A stretch of 29,510 nt of DNA from the NCBI GenBank assembly GCA_034696485.1, contig JAQIWT010000185.1, positions 1 to 29,510 on the forward strand, in the 5' to 3' direction. This document shows positions 1 to 11,415 of this stretch, piece by piece. The position numbers were made by a program, and so were the translations under genes. The notes beneath the pieces are model-generated. The model worked only from the letters and a program-made list of their open reading frames with translations. It was not told where the DNA came from and searched no databases. The DNA comes from Isohypsibius dastychi (Eukaryota; Tardigrada; Eutardigrada; Parachela; Isohypsibiidae). Position 1 is the first letter of the stretch. Each line of letters opens with the position of its first letter.

Positions 1-2706
1 GTTTGTCTTCAAAATTCTGTGCAAAATTCCGTGTTTTTTCATAGAAACCACGGGTTTCTGTGGTTCGCTTGTGGTGTGCATATCGGTTCCTATACTGGTT
101 CTCATCATACGAACCGATGGTTTGGTCGGCAATACCCTGTGCATGTTCACTCAACTTTGATTTTGCCAGTAGGCACTACAGAGAGCCACTTTGGTTTTCA
201 CTAAGATAATTATTTTAAAACGATGAAACTTGGAATCGCCTTGATCGATTTCTGAAACTAACATAAAGTTGCAGTTTCGAAATTCCATAAATGTGATCCT
301 GTATCAGACAAAATCAAATGCTAACTTTCCAAAATAAGTATGCGCAAAGAAACGTCGGTATTTGCATGGATATCGAGAAATGATCCAACAGTGCCAATCT
401 ACCTGAAAGACCTGATACAGCTGAAAGAAAGCACATACTCCCTCAGAAATCCACGGAAGATTGAGTGTGAATACTCTTCTGTAATTGGCTCGTCGATGTT
501 TATTGTTAGACTGAGTTCAATATTCAAAGAATTTTCTGAGCTTCTTTCAAGTTGTAAAAGCTATGAGGTATTCCAAGATCGAATATTTCGGCTTCTCTGA
601 CTACCGCACTATCATATTCTCCTCGTTGAGTTTGTGCGCTACTGAATCAATAAATAAATAAATATTCTAATTTTAGTCGGCAGAATTCTTAATAATTTTG
701 GTCGGCAGCATTTTTGACAAAGATTGAGGATGATTGCCGTTCTAGTAATCTGTACAAACGTAACGTAAGGTGTGAAATACATGATGGGAATAATGAAAAT
801 ATATAATGTTTATTTTAATTCATGCAACAAAACCACGCTGACAGAAATTTGAGGTTATTCAGCATATAACACTCTTCCTTTGCGTGTATCCTTTGCTTTT
901 TGAAGAAGAACAACCAAAGAAACATAATGTCGTTGTGATCCATTGTGCTCAGAAAGTTGTTATTAAACATACAAACGATACAGAGTGTCAATCAAACAAA
1001 ACAGGCTTCCACCTGGAAATCTCATAGGAGTAAAACGAAATAACCTTTGCGGTGACGAAATTTGAATTTGTTGTTGGTATGTTCTAAACTAAGAATTTAA
1101 CAACACAAGGCCTATACTTGTTGAAGAATTCGAGCTGTTCACTAGAACAATAACAATTCACATAGATGCACCCAGAATTTATAAGTAAGCACATGCTGCT
1201 CAAGCTTGGATTAATTAACTTTGCGTGGCGAAAGATGCCGCTTCTTGTCCAGAAGAACTTGCCGACTCATTTGTTTAAGAAGTAATCGTTCCTATGAATT
1301 TGTGATCACGAAGCGGCATCCACTTAGTACCAAAGGAATGACAATTGAAATCTTGACGTATTGTCATAATCATCGGCGGATTAGCCACTTGAAGCCGGTA
1401 AAGTATCACCTGGATTCATGGAGCTTGTCACTTAACGTGCGACTAAATCGGGTCTTTCGAATCCAAATACCCGGAAAATATCGGCAGCATCATAAATCGC
1501 TGTATAGCAGAATCGGAACGAGTGGAACGAAACTGAACGCGCCACCCGTGTGCGGGACAGATGGCGCTGTGTTGAATCGCTGGCTTCTTCTGTACTATAG
1601 TATTGGAAGGAAATGTTTGATTTTTTGAAATGCTGAATTTCGAACTTTATTATCATGCGTTTGATCCTGTTGTTGCACCTTGTGTTACAGATTACCTGTG
1701 GAAAAAATGTTTTGGATAAATTTCTTAATATTTGAGTTACTTTCTGTTACTTTATTTTACATTTTAGTTACCTTATGTTACTTTATACTTTACATTGAAT
1801 ATTTTAATTTACATGAAAGAATTTGTCGAAACTTAAAATATGATTTAAACGAAGTCAGGTGTTGGCAATACAGTACCTGTTGCGCAGTTAATAATTACAT
1901 AGGAATGGCTTGTTTTAACATTGGCGTGCGCACAACAATCCTTCCGTGGATGCACCTGAGAATGCTCAAGATCAAGTTTATTCAGTAAAAAGCATTATAC
2001 CGGGTGGTCTTCAATATTTTCTTACACCTTCCTGTCATTTGGTCGATTACAAACAAATGTTTCCTTAAAAAGAGAAGGGAAAGTCGTTGGAATGAGGAAA
2101 TGTAAATAACACCATTAATTGTCATCTGTTTACCAGCTTTGATCAACGGCATGCATTTCCCACCGTTCTCCAAAGACATGCTAATTTTGTTACAAAGAAG
2201 CTGAACGGCTACAGTCGAAAAGAGAGGAATTAGTGAAAGTTGATATGAATTAATTGATTCCACCTGCAATCTGCTCAGAATGCCCCGTGCTGCCCTTTTC
2301 GCAACACTCCATTCTGTGGCACACGCTTCTCATGTTATCAAAATTAAAACTAACCGACCCTGAGTCTAAACAACGTACAAGTTGAAATTATTTGAATTAG
2401 TTAGACACAGTGACGTGTATTTTACACGATTTGTTTCGGTAAAAAATATAGTGTTTGATATTGGGCCTTCGGTTCTTTTGTCCTGCTTTATCCATATTCA
2501 TGCACTGTTATTTGTATGTTGTGATAGGCGGAATAATTAATATCCAGCCGAGCGTGAAGGCTGTCAGCTATCGGCAGGAAAGTTATTTTTTCAACTGATG
2601 TTTGCGATGATAGTGTGAAATGATAGTGCGTTGCTGCTTAATCCGCCGTGAGGTTACTCTTTAAAATGCCGAAGCACAACTGCCATGTGGTGTTGCGGAA
2701 AGGCAG

Positions 2707-2715
2707 TGTGGGAAA
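2707..2715 (+). promoter_or_regulatory. Candidate CSL/Su(H) (Notch effector) binding site
   Basis: TGTGGGAAA is a perfect match to the CSL/Su(H) consensus YGTGRGAAM. It lies about 0.83 kb upstream of the hairy/HES1-type start codon. A near-match on the other strand (CTTCCCACG, 2996-3004) differs only in the last position. HES genes are classical Notch targets, so the placement makes sense, but a single 9-mer is weak evidence on its own. Confidence 0.4.
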
Positions 2716-3320
2716 ATTTGAAAAGTTGGACCTTAAACGATTTTCAAGTGATCCACTTGACCGAATCCTACATGATTAAGCTTGTTCTTAACTAACCAAT
2801 TTCAACTTTCAAATTTCTTTTGTAAAACCAATTCTACGCTTTTTCATGAAATTTTACATGGTCGGCTTTATACAATGTTTAATTAACAAAATCCGGCGTT
2901 GTTGTTTGCCTAATGTTTCATGTGCCATCGGCGGAGTGTGTCATTCGTGCAGTCTAATAACACACTTGAATAGCGTCTGCAAGTCAAGCGAATTGCTTCC
3001 CACGGAACGACATCTCCGCCTATGCAATTTCGCGTGCCTTCATGATTGGACCTCGCCGGAATGTCCGGTCGCTACTTCAGCACTAAATTCCGACAGATAA
3101 ATATCTTTCCCTGTTTGTTGAATGTGAGAGATCGTCTTTGGAACACAAGGAAATAGCCAGATGCTCCGTGTAATTTATGATATAAAAAAGTGTCACGCCC
3201 AAAGCTTGCCTTGACGTCAGACCAGTTTACCTTCTTCCGTTCAACCGCAAACACATGTGCAGGATGAAATGACAGTCTTTTTGCCACTAGAATCGTGTCT
3301 CACTTTTTGTTGTCGACTAG

Positions 3321-3390
3321 CACGAGCACTTGTTCTTGAGCCGCACGCATCCGTTTAGATTCGAGAATTGTGCCAGCTCGAGGTCACGCG
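3321..3390 (+). promoter_or_regulatory. Candidate HES autoregulatory sites (N-box and class C site)
   Basis: CACGAG at 3321-3326 is an N-box (CACNAG) and CACGCG at 3385-3390 is a class C site. Both are preferred DNA targets of hairy/HES repressors and sit 150-220 bp upstream of the HES start codon. Many HES genes repress themselves through such sites. That these function here is inference. Confidence 0.35.
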
Positions 3391-3542
3391 CCCTTTTAGC
3401 ATTGATCCCATTTCACGGCATCCTCCCGCTGTTGGCCATCGGCTATTGGTCGTGTGTTCACTTCATCCCGGAAATTGACGACAAGTGTGCTTGATTATCG
3501 ATTTCCGTTTCCTCTATCGGAATTATTCCTCTTGATTGCAAC

Positions 3543-5028
3543 ATGCCTGTTGAACGCGTCTGTTTGTCCGCAATGAGCGAACACCGAAGAGTAAGTTTCA
3601 AGCAATTGTTTTATAAAATCATATTCTTAATCTATAAACGTTTTTTCCAGGCGTCTAAACCAATTATGGAGAAACGAAGAAGAGCTCGGATTAACTGTTC
3701 TCTACAGGAGCTCAAATCCCTGATCTTGGATGCAACTCGAAAAGATGTAAGTTTCTAGTAAATAAGGAAATAAGGATTCTTAATAATAAGGATTCTTTGG
3801 TAAATTAATTTTCGATAATTTGTGGTCCAGATTTTTATGAATCATTTTCCAATATTCGTTCAGATTGACGCTTCACCTCTTGAATTGTATCTACCGTATG
3901 CCAAATGTTGAGTTGAGTTCACGTTTCTTCTTCCTGACAAGTGAAATGGAACAGCCAAAGCTGAAAAATAGACGCTTTTAATAACCGTTCACGAATGACA
4001 CTTCCCAGGTTATCTTGGACAGATACGAGCATATTTCTCAAAAATGATTGCTAAATGCCGCAGTTAAATGCGTAAAGATGAGCAGAAAGATGTCAAGGAG
4101 GTTATTAATGTTCTTTGCTTTTCTTCCAGTCCTCAAGGCACAGCAAGCTTGAGAAAGCGGACATTCTCGAGATGACCGTCAAGCACCTTCAGGTGAGACA
4201 TGATCATGAATTATGTTTATTCAAACTCGAGAAGATTTTCCCATGTATTTCAAATATTTAATCATGAGTGGTCATTAGGAAAAAGTTTTTGTATTTTACA
4301 GGCTGTCCAACGTCAACAAATGGCCGCCGCTGTTGCATCCGACCCTACTGTCTTGCACAAGGTATTATAAATCAATCTGTGAATGCACTCATGAGATTCA
4401 TAATCAATTATGAATGTCAGATATGGCCTCTACTTTTTTGAAAATGTTTATCATTACAATCAAAATCACCGTGGTGCATGGCATAGTTTTGAATTAATTC
4501 CAGTAGCTGACTTTTCAGTGTTTTTTCCTCAGTGAATTGCTTTGTCAATTAGTGACTCATGTTTTCTTGTTTTTTCCACAGTTCAAATCTGGATTCGCTG
4601 AATGCACCGCCGAAATTGCGCGCTACTTGAATTCAGTAGACGGAGTTGACAAGAGCGTCCGCCAACGCATTCTCCAACACATGGGAACGTGTTTAACTGG
4701 ACTTAACAACTATTTATCCCCATTGGCATTTCCAGCCATGACAAACGGATATCCCCCAAATTACTACCAAAATCCACCAATGATCGTCAAAGATACAATG
4801 AGAGCTGTCCCGGGGGGAATGATGATGAATCGTGTCCCTTCCCACATTCCTCAACACTTCTTCCCTGCTTCCGGTCTATCAATGGATTATGAATCGGGAT
4901 GCCGGTCACCCAGCTCTCCTCATAGCGTTAATTCTTCCTATGGCCCTAGCACGCCGACAACCCCAAACAGCCCTTCCTCCATCTGTAGTAAAATGAGCGA
5001 CTCTGATCCGGTATGGCGGCCTTGGTAG
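3543..5028 (+). CDS. Hairy/HES1-type bHLH-Orange transcriptional repressor
   Basis: This encodes a nuclear DNA-binding repressor of the hairy/E(spl)/HES family, normally a Notch target acting through Groucho/TLE. Exons 3543-3590, 3651-3746, 4130-4192, 4302-4361 and 4582-5028 join in phase to give 237 aa. The basic region holds the hallmark proline ([14 protein letters not shown], about residues 18-31). Helix 2 reads [20 protein letters not shown]. An Orange domain follows from residue 90 ([16 protein letters not shown]), then a Pro/Ser-rich tail and a terminal WRPW Groucho-binding motif. Introns after EHRR, after the loop sequence TRKD and after VKHLQ fall at the positions I know from vertebrate HES1; one more splits helix 2 from Orange. 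The start could also be the second Met (3573). Candidate CSL sites lie on both sides. The family call is very secure; orthology to a named gene is not claimed. Confidence 0.96.
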
Positions 5029-5944
5029 AAACCACTTTTTTTGGTCGTGTCGCACAATCTCCTGGTTTTTTAGCTTTCACTGCATCTTGTTCATGTGTAA
5101 TTAGACCACTGTGTAAAAAGTGTTTTGTGATGTCCAGAGGGTATTCTGAACTCGACCGAAATCTCCATTAAAATCTATGCTGTTTGATGTGACCTTTCTT
5201 AGAAACAGGTTGTCATTCTTGACGCATGTCGGCAACGTTTCAACGGTCTCAATTGACAAATGATATTTGGATAGCTGACCATAACGGCGCACGACGCACG
5301 TTTCCTTTATTCTGCCTGATGTGACCCAAGATCGGTGCGGAAAGCGATGAAAGGGCTTTATGATTTTCTCATGGTTATTAAAGTTTGAACTGAAAGTATG
5401 TCTGCTTGACTTATGACATTCGCCGGAGACAGAACTGCGACAAGATTACAAACAAGTGCTCAAATATCGGACGGCCTGCTCTACAATACGATTTACTTGA
5501 CCGTTAAGAACTATGATTATTTTCTGGCTGAAGTTACGGTTTTACTAGCATACAATCAAATTTGCTACTTGGCAAAAAAACAGTGGTAATCGAGACTGCG
5601 AGTCAGAATACTTTTGCAATTGGGCGTCTTATGAATATTTTGTTTCTTGATGCTAACTTTTGTAATTTTGAAAACGATCGAAATGCAATCTTTATTATAT
5701 TATTTTCTCCGGATGTCATGTGTTGTTTCATTCTTGCCTTGTGTCGTGAGTTGTTTTGATATGGTAACCGGCCACCGGTTATAATAACGTGAAGCGCGTG
5801 GGAACCATTTGATGGGATGTCATTGATAAGATGCTTCTAATATGTCAGAAGACATGCAGCCGCGCTAAATCATTGGCAATAATCAGGCATAATTAAGAGA
5901 AGAGAGAAACTCGGACAGTGGTCAGCAGTAGACAGACGCGTACG
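5029..5944. other. Intergenic and 3' UTR region, no gene seen
   Basis: This holds the expected 3' UTR of the HES gene and then AT-rich sequence. No ORF has a recognisable protein. A perfect CSL consensus (CGTGGGAAC) lies at 5797-5805. Confidence 0.5.
5797..5805 (+). promoter_or_regulatory. Candidate CSL/Su(H) binding site downstream of HES gene
   Basis: CGTGGGAAC matches YGTGRGAAM exactly, about 0.77 kb downstream of the HES stop codon. A second perfect match (CGTGGGAAA on the minus strand, 6011-6019) lies 210 bp away and a third (TGTGGGAAA) at 7437-7445. Together they could mark a 3' Notch-responsive enhancer; that is inference. Confidence 0.3.
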
Positions 5945-6160
5945 CTAGGAATTTGTTAATTGATGGCTAGGGGGATTTTTGAATGACCATGATCGTGTCT
6001 TGGGTGATACTTTCCCACGAGAGTCGGAACCGCTTGAGCAAACACATTCTGATTGACCCTCTGCAGCCTTTGCTTTGCTAAACTTCATCTGCTTGTGCTC
6101 ATAATACATGGCGGCTCTTTGTTTCATCTTCTCTAATTTCTTTTGGTAATCTGATGTCAT
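5945..6160 (-). CDS. Possible small basic, helical protein (71 aa)
   Basis: This single-exon frame starts MTSDYQKKLEKMKQRAAMYY and continues with a Lys/Ala-rich stretch that would form an amphipathic helix to about residue 35. A Ser-rich tail rich in basic residues follows. The heptad-like spacing of charged and hydrophobic residues looks more like real protein than random translation. I do not recognise the family. It stands alone between the HES gene and RSPH1. It may be a complete small gene, the last exon of something longer, or chance. Confidence 0.35.
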   Translation of the reverse strand: MTSDYQKKLEKMKQRAAMYYEHKQMKFSKAKAAEGQSECVCSSGSDSRGKVSPKTRSWSFKNPPSHQLTNS

Positions 6161-7812
6161 CCAAGAGTGTTAATCAGCCTGATCATATCATGCTTCCGTT
6201 AGAACTTCAAACGAAGGAATGACTTCATCACTCTGATAGAATCTTATTATACATCATTAAATTATTATTATTTCATTGTATTCTTATTTTTCAAAATTTA
6301 TCAAATCGTTATTTTATATGTACATTGTGGTTATACTTTTCACCAGGAGGGGGGGGGGGCTTGGTTGATCAAATGTAGGAATATGGAAATAGGTTTTATT
6401 AAGACGAGAAAAATATAAGATTCTGACTTTGTTTGGAAGAAGTTCGAATAATAGAAAAGTTGACAGTTATTCAAAACACATTTCTATAGATATTCAGCTG
6501 TTCATGAATTGGTTTTGGTTTAGCTCGGAACACCATAAGCTTTGCAAAGCATTTTGTAATATGTTTTACGGATAAAAAACCGCTGGCTTTAAACCCTTAA
6601 CGTTTAGTGGTTATTAATTAACTTGACTTGGCTGGGCTTAAAAGCTTGAAACGAGAGAGCCTACAAATAAGTCAGCAGTAAGCGCCGGTTAAACTGCTGT
6701 CGCATTTGTTGTTTGGCAAACAGTAATAAAAGAAATCCGGCACTTGGTTGGTGGGAATGTCAACAATCTAAGTTTGTTTTTCGAGTTATGTGTCTCCAAG
6801 TGAAATGGTATTTTAACGTCGAAAAGCAGACGTATTATGTGTCATAAAAATATTTCAATACGGCTTTGAAGTGTCTTCAAAGTGTGCAAAGCCTTTGTTC
6901 ATGGTAAACAGTTCGTGCAACCTCTACGAAATTTATAGGTGTCAGCCAAGGTTTTGTTCTCATTTCATTTCTTTATACGCAACTGCTATGAGAAATTTAT
7001 TTCTTCATCTAATGAAAATATCTTTTCAAGTTAGGGAAAATACACCGTACACGTGTTAAAACTTCCGTTCTTTTCGGGGATAAATTTTGGTTGTATTGGT
7101 GGGTTGAGAATACACACAGAGAAAGTTTAAATACATTAATTTACCACACTTAGTGGAAGACCTGCACTGGTAATTATATCAACATGATTGGTAGTTTTTT
7201 GCCCAAGTCCGCCACACTTTTTGTTGTCTTTTCTTTGCAATCCCGGTATTTTGGAAGTGCTTGCATTGCAAATGGACAAACCAACCTCGGTAGGGTCCAG
7301 ATTCTGGATCGTGCATTTCCTGACCCGAAGCAAATCATCCAGGAACCCTGTTTATCATACTAGTACAATACATAAATCACTTCCATCTCGGTAAGATCAA
7401 CCGTGATCAAATAAAACATGAACGTGGTGCAGAATGTGTGGGAAACCGACAAAATTTAATATTGTTTTAACCACCGATATCAAACAGCGCGTGTTGCTGT
7501 GGCCGAAGAACGCGTTCCGACGTTATTTATCATTCCCAACGTTGATCAAAATGGTTTACGATTTTAGGATGATTTTAGGATGATGATCTGGGACAGACAT
7601 TCAAAGATCCTAGCTTGAGGAAATTTAAACCAGCAGAACGTACGGTAACCAGATGAGCGTGACATAAAAGCTTAAAACACCATGTCTTGAACGGTAAATT
7701 TCTGCTTTTTTACAGATCAGAGCAAGGTGAACTGTGGAACGGAAAGACCTGGCAGAATAAAATGAAATCACAAGACCCGGTTAGTAATCAGAATCAGGAG
7801 AGGGAAGAGTAC
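6161..7812. other. Intergenic region, no gene seen
   Basis: This is AT-rich sequence with scattered short ORFs that show no family resemblance. Noted details: a homopolymer of 11 G at 6349-6359, a short tandem repeat of a gatgattttag-like unit around 7560-7585, and a CSL consensus at 7437-7445. The left part would be upstream of the possible 71-aa gene and the right part downstream of RSPH1. Confidence 0.5.
7437..7445 (+). promoter_or_regulatory. Candidate CSL/Su(H) binding site
   Basis: TGTGGGAAA matches YGTGRGAAM exactly. It lies 2.4 kb past the HES gene and just beyond the 3' end of RSPH1. It is listed because it belongs to the cluster of four perfect matches between 2.7 and 7.5 kb. Confidence 0.2.
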
Positions 7813-9194
7813 TCAGGAATTTCCCGGGAAAATGGATTCACCTAGACAAAAAAGGAGAAGTGTTCGTAATCAGAAAGTTACGCTGAGGATTTTGAACAAA
7901 ATAACTAACCACTTTTTGCTTTCAGCAAGCGAGCTTCCAGATCTTCTGGCTGATTTATCAGAGGCTCTACCGTTATTGTTGGGTTCCCAGTCGTCGAGAA
8001 GTCCAACTTTTTCGTCAGTTCTAGAATGAAATTTCCAAATTCTAAAAATTGAATTGTCTAAGTACAGAGTAAGTATCCTACCCTCTTGCGTTATCGGTTT
8101 GATGTATTCTTTAGAAGGAACCACCCTCTCAGCGACCCAAGTAGTGTTAACATCCGGAGCGGCATCAGGCCAGTCGGGCTCGTCCTCCACGACCTGGGCG
8201 CCACGGCGGGAGTTCGGTGCATTGCTTTCCGGAGTCTGTGAACAAGAAACTCCAACGGGGATGCATGAATGAAGTAAGCTGTAAGTCCTTACAATTTGAA
8301 AAGGAATGAAGTGACCTTGCTGCTCATATCCGCCAAGAAACACAAATCTCCCTGGTCCAATAGGCTAAAAATACGACAAAAAGGAAAATGATCTCGAGGT
8401 TCTAGAACGTTTCATCTGGAGAACTTACTCGATCGCGCTGAAAAGTACCGGTGAATTTATAAGTTCCAAATAATATTTCGCCTTTTCCGTGTCTTCTTCC
8501 ATTCTGCCAGAAACCGACATAGCGAGCCTGAGAGTCCTTGAAGAAGTATACGCCGTATCCTTCTCGTTCGTGAGCTTTCCACTGTCCACCATAGATATCG
8601 CCGTTCTGGTAGTTATAAATCCCGAACCCATACCGTTTATCATCTACCCAGTTTCCTTCAAAAACAAAAAAACAAACTCAATCAATCGCAATTTTGGTAT
8701 TCAAAATTATGCAATCACAATCATATTTTTTGGCAGGTGCGCGCGGCGAACGGCACCATCAACCGAGAGAATAATGGTAATCGGAAATTCGATTGAAAAT
8801 TCTATATTTGACTTACCTTCGTAAGTTGAACCGTCGGGATAAATAAACTTTCCTTTCCCATGCTTCCGGCCAAATCGCCAGGATCCTTCGTATCGGGCTC
8901 CAGATTTGAATATATACAAGCCCTGTCCATCCCGAAAGTTCCTCACATATTGTCCTGGAACGACAGGAAATTACTCTGCCGCTACACAAACTTCTGATTC
9001 TTATCCAAATAAAACAACCTTTGTAGCGATCTCCATTCGGAAGTGTTGTGATGCCTTGTCCGTGCCGCTGCTTGCGTTCGTTACGATCACCTTTGTATTC
9101 CTTCAAAAATCTGGTAATGTACGTGAGCTACTGATTTGTACAGATCTCATACTCCAACAAACGCCCCTTCATCTTCCTCTTCCTCCTCTTCCAT
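7813..9194 (-). CDS. RSPH1: Radial spoke head protein 1 (MORN-repeat protein)
   Basis: RSPH1 is a radial-spoke head component of the 9+2 axoneme, needed for regulated beating of motile cilia and sperm flagella. Eight exons join in phase: 9153-9194, 9019-9100, 8817-8954, 8429-8655, 8293-8364, 8082-8235, 7910-8020 and 7813-7841, giving 284 aa. After an acidic start (MEEEEEEDEGAFVG) come about seven MORN repeats up to residue 187, e.g. EYKGDRNERKQRHGQG, GSWRFGRKHGKGKFIYPDGS and GQWKAHEREGYG. Several introns fall at the Gly that opens a repeat. The C-terminus is acidic then hydrophilic, as in RSPH1. Human RSPH1 is a little longer (about 309 aa) with a longer acidic tail. Order and spacing of repeats and the N-terminal GEY.G..NE...RHG pattern favour RSPH1 over other MORN proteins. 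The start is the only Met preceding the acidic leader in frame. Confidence 0.93.
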
Positions 9195-11415
9195 TGCAAA
9201 CGTAGCGGTGCTGTTCTCTGTCAACTTCGTCTCTTTTGCATTGTTTCCGAGACAACAATTGCTCGAATTCCAGGGAAATATTTTCGCTCACTCCGCCATG
9301 CGGTAGCGATTCGATTCGGTACTCTGAGTATTTGATGGGATCTCTGATGAAACTTTTGTTCCACAAGCCTCAGATGAACTAGTGGACACTGTAGTGAAAC
9401 AAATTACATCAAAAATTTGTTCTTGGGGAAATATTTATTAGTTTGCAAACTAATTGAAACTAATTGCAGTCAATTGACCAACTGTTTTCTCGTCGGATAT
9501 CTTCCCTGTAGTTGTGATCGTACATTACAAAGCAGCGAAACGTTGAACACCGGGGTCTATTTTACGACGAATGACAAGAGACGCTTTGAGGTCCGAAAGG
9601 TCACGACTACATCGACCGCTGTGCACCAACCAGGGGGCGCTGCAGTGCCAGCAGAAAGACGCACATGAACAGAAATGACGATCTATGTGATGTGACTCAA
9701 ATCTCACGTTTAAGTTCAGTGATTTAGACAACCTGATTTTTAAAGACTGAATTCCAAATAATTTTCTGTCATTATTAGAGAGGATTTCATCCTTTTTCAA
9801 GGTATTTGCAAAGAAGAAGTGGAAGTTGACGGGGGCAATACCTTCTGTTTCATCTGTTGGTTTTTGGTACTTTAAATGTTGTTTTGAGGTCTATAAATAG
9901 GGATCCGCTAAGTTTTGACAATAGCGAGGCTGGGAATCAACGTATCAGACGAAATTGTTGTTTTCCGGCTTTCCTAAAGGCTTCCTATCACAATATTTAG
10001 CAATCACTTAAAAATAATGACAATCCCGGTGTTGCAGCTTTTGTTACCTCCCTAATGTTTTCTCGTTTTCACTGTTGTTTTCAATAATCTTCTACCTTGA
10101 CACGCGATTAACCCGGTTTGCTTCCAAAAAGCTGCCTGTAATTACGCTAATGAAATCCAGGTTCCGCTGTGCATGAAACTGTTAGAATGGTTTCTCAATC
10201 ATATGCGCAACAGGTTGGCCAGGGCGGACGCCCAGTTTGATGCTGGTCATTTTTCGCTCAGCACGATGTTCCTTTGATCCATGAAAGAATACGGATTACT
10301 CCATGTCCACATGTTCTTGAAATCAGCTGAGAAAATTAGTAGTTTCAAAATGAACTTTCGTTTAATTACGGCTGGACAATGGGACATTCTGCTTTGCTTG
10401 GACCATAATTATATGGTTTACGCGCCAGTCTGAGGTTTCTATGGAGGGAATATTCGACCATTGTTATAAATCTAATGAGCTTTTACGGGGAAATTTGGGG
10501 TCTTAAATTACTCGTGTGTTGAATATGAATGGCCACGAGGCTGGCTCATTTGATAATCAATAATCAACATTCAACCACACCTGCGGAAGTTATTATGGAC
10601 TCTTAGTAAATTCGAAAATGCCGACGCACTCCAGTGTTCGCATAACTTTACATTTGCATTTCTCTTGCTTCTCTGCGCATGTTTGCTCACTTGATCCTTA
10701 ATTATCCATACTCTCATCATATTTCGCCCTGAATTTAACACGGCGTTTGTCCACCTTCTTCGGTTTTAAAAGATAGCAAATGAAATCTGATTCTTGACAA
10801 ATGAACGGCTGTTAAGCCGAGGTCAAAGACCGAAACCTCTCGAGACGGCATATTTTAAATTTGAGCAGAAGTTTGGTTATAGTTTTCGCTGATGATGAAT
10901 CACTAAATTGGACCGATATATAAGGAAAATATCATTTGTTTCTTAAACTACCATGAACTGTAAAATACAGACAGATCATGGATGTAAATATATATCACCA
11001 TGCTTGAAACTTCGTTCGGGTGACAAAGTGGTGTAATGTAGGCCACTTGACAAAGGGTCACAACTCGCAACCGAGCGTTGAAATATCAAAACTTCCGTGG
11101 CATAAACGTGCACAAAACTCTTACCGGACTTCTTCGAAAGCCTTTTGCTGAACTTGCTAAACAGGGGCTAATAAGCGCAATAAAGGGAGAAAATGTGTGA
11201 TCGGTGAAATCCGTGGTGCCGGAAAATTTCATCATTTCTGATTCAGTCTGTCTCTTCAGGCAATTGACAGCGACCTTTCATGAACACTATTGTTATTGTC
11301 GTGATTTTATTATCGACTAAACTGATCGATTTTATCCGTTACTTTTCTGGACAGAACGGCAACGGCCGTATTTCTAAAGATGAGAAACTAATTTTTTTTA
11401 AACTGTTCATTTTCA
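9195..11415. other. Intergenic region, no gene seen
   Basis: About 2.2 kb without a supportable gene, between the 5' end of RSPH1 and the 3' end of the lysozyme-like gene. ORFs here are short and without family features. One notable site is CTATAAATAG at 9891-9900, described separately. Confidence 0.5.
9891..9900 (+). promoter_or_regulatory. Perfect MEF2-type/TATA-like decamer
   Basis: CTATAAATAG fits the MEF2 consensus YTAWWWWTAR and also reads as a strong TATA box (TATAAATA followed by GGG). No ORF follows on the plus strand within the next kilobase, so a TATA role is unsupported. It lies 0.7 kb upstream of RSPH1. Confidence 0.2.

Larger units (their letters stand above)
1..3542. other. 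Gene-poor 5' flank of the hairy/HES1-type gene
   Basis: I find no convincing gene here. The longest open frame with any protein-like look is an 86-codon ORF at 340-600 (+), which I could not match to a family. Visible structure is minor: an 11-bp inverted repeat (1234-1244 with 1310-1320), imperfect TTACTT-rich direct repeats near 1736-1797, and a run of taaa units near 648-664. The right-hand 850 bp contain candidate Notch and HES-type regulatory sites, listed separately, and are the likely promoter region of the downstream HES gene. Confidence 0.6.

Noticed and set aside
340-600. An 86-codon ORF with a segment faintly like the end of non-LTR retrotransposon proteins (STYSLRNPRK)
   Set aside because: The resemblance is a few residues only, with no reverse transcriptase or endonuclease remnants nearby.
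1234-1320. An 11-bp inverted repeat (gatgccgcttc with gaagcggcatc)
   Set aside because: The spacing of about 65 bp and lack of any other element make it unremarkable in 29 kb.
7870-8343. A 157-codon minus-strand ORF taken as one exon
   Set aside because: It reads through introns of RSPH1; the spliced model recovers the MORN/C-terminal sequence in phase.
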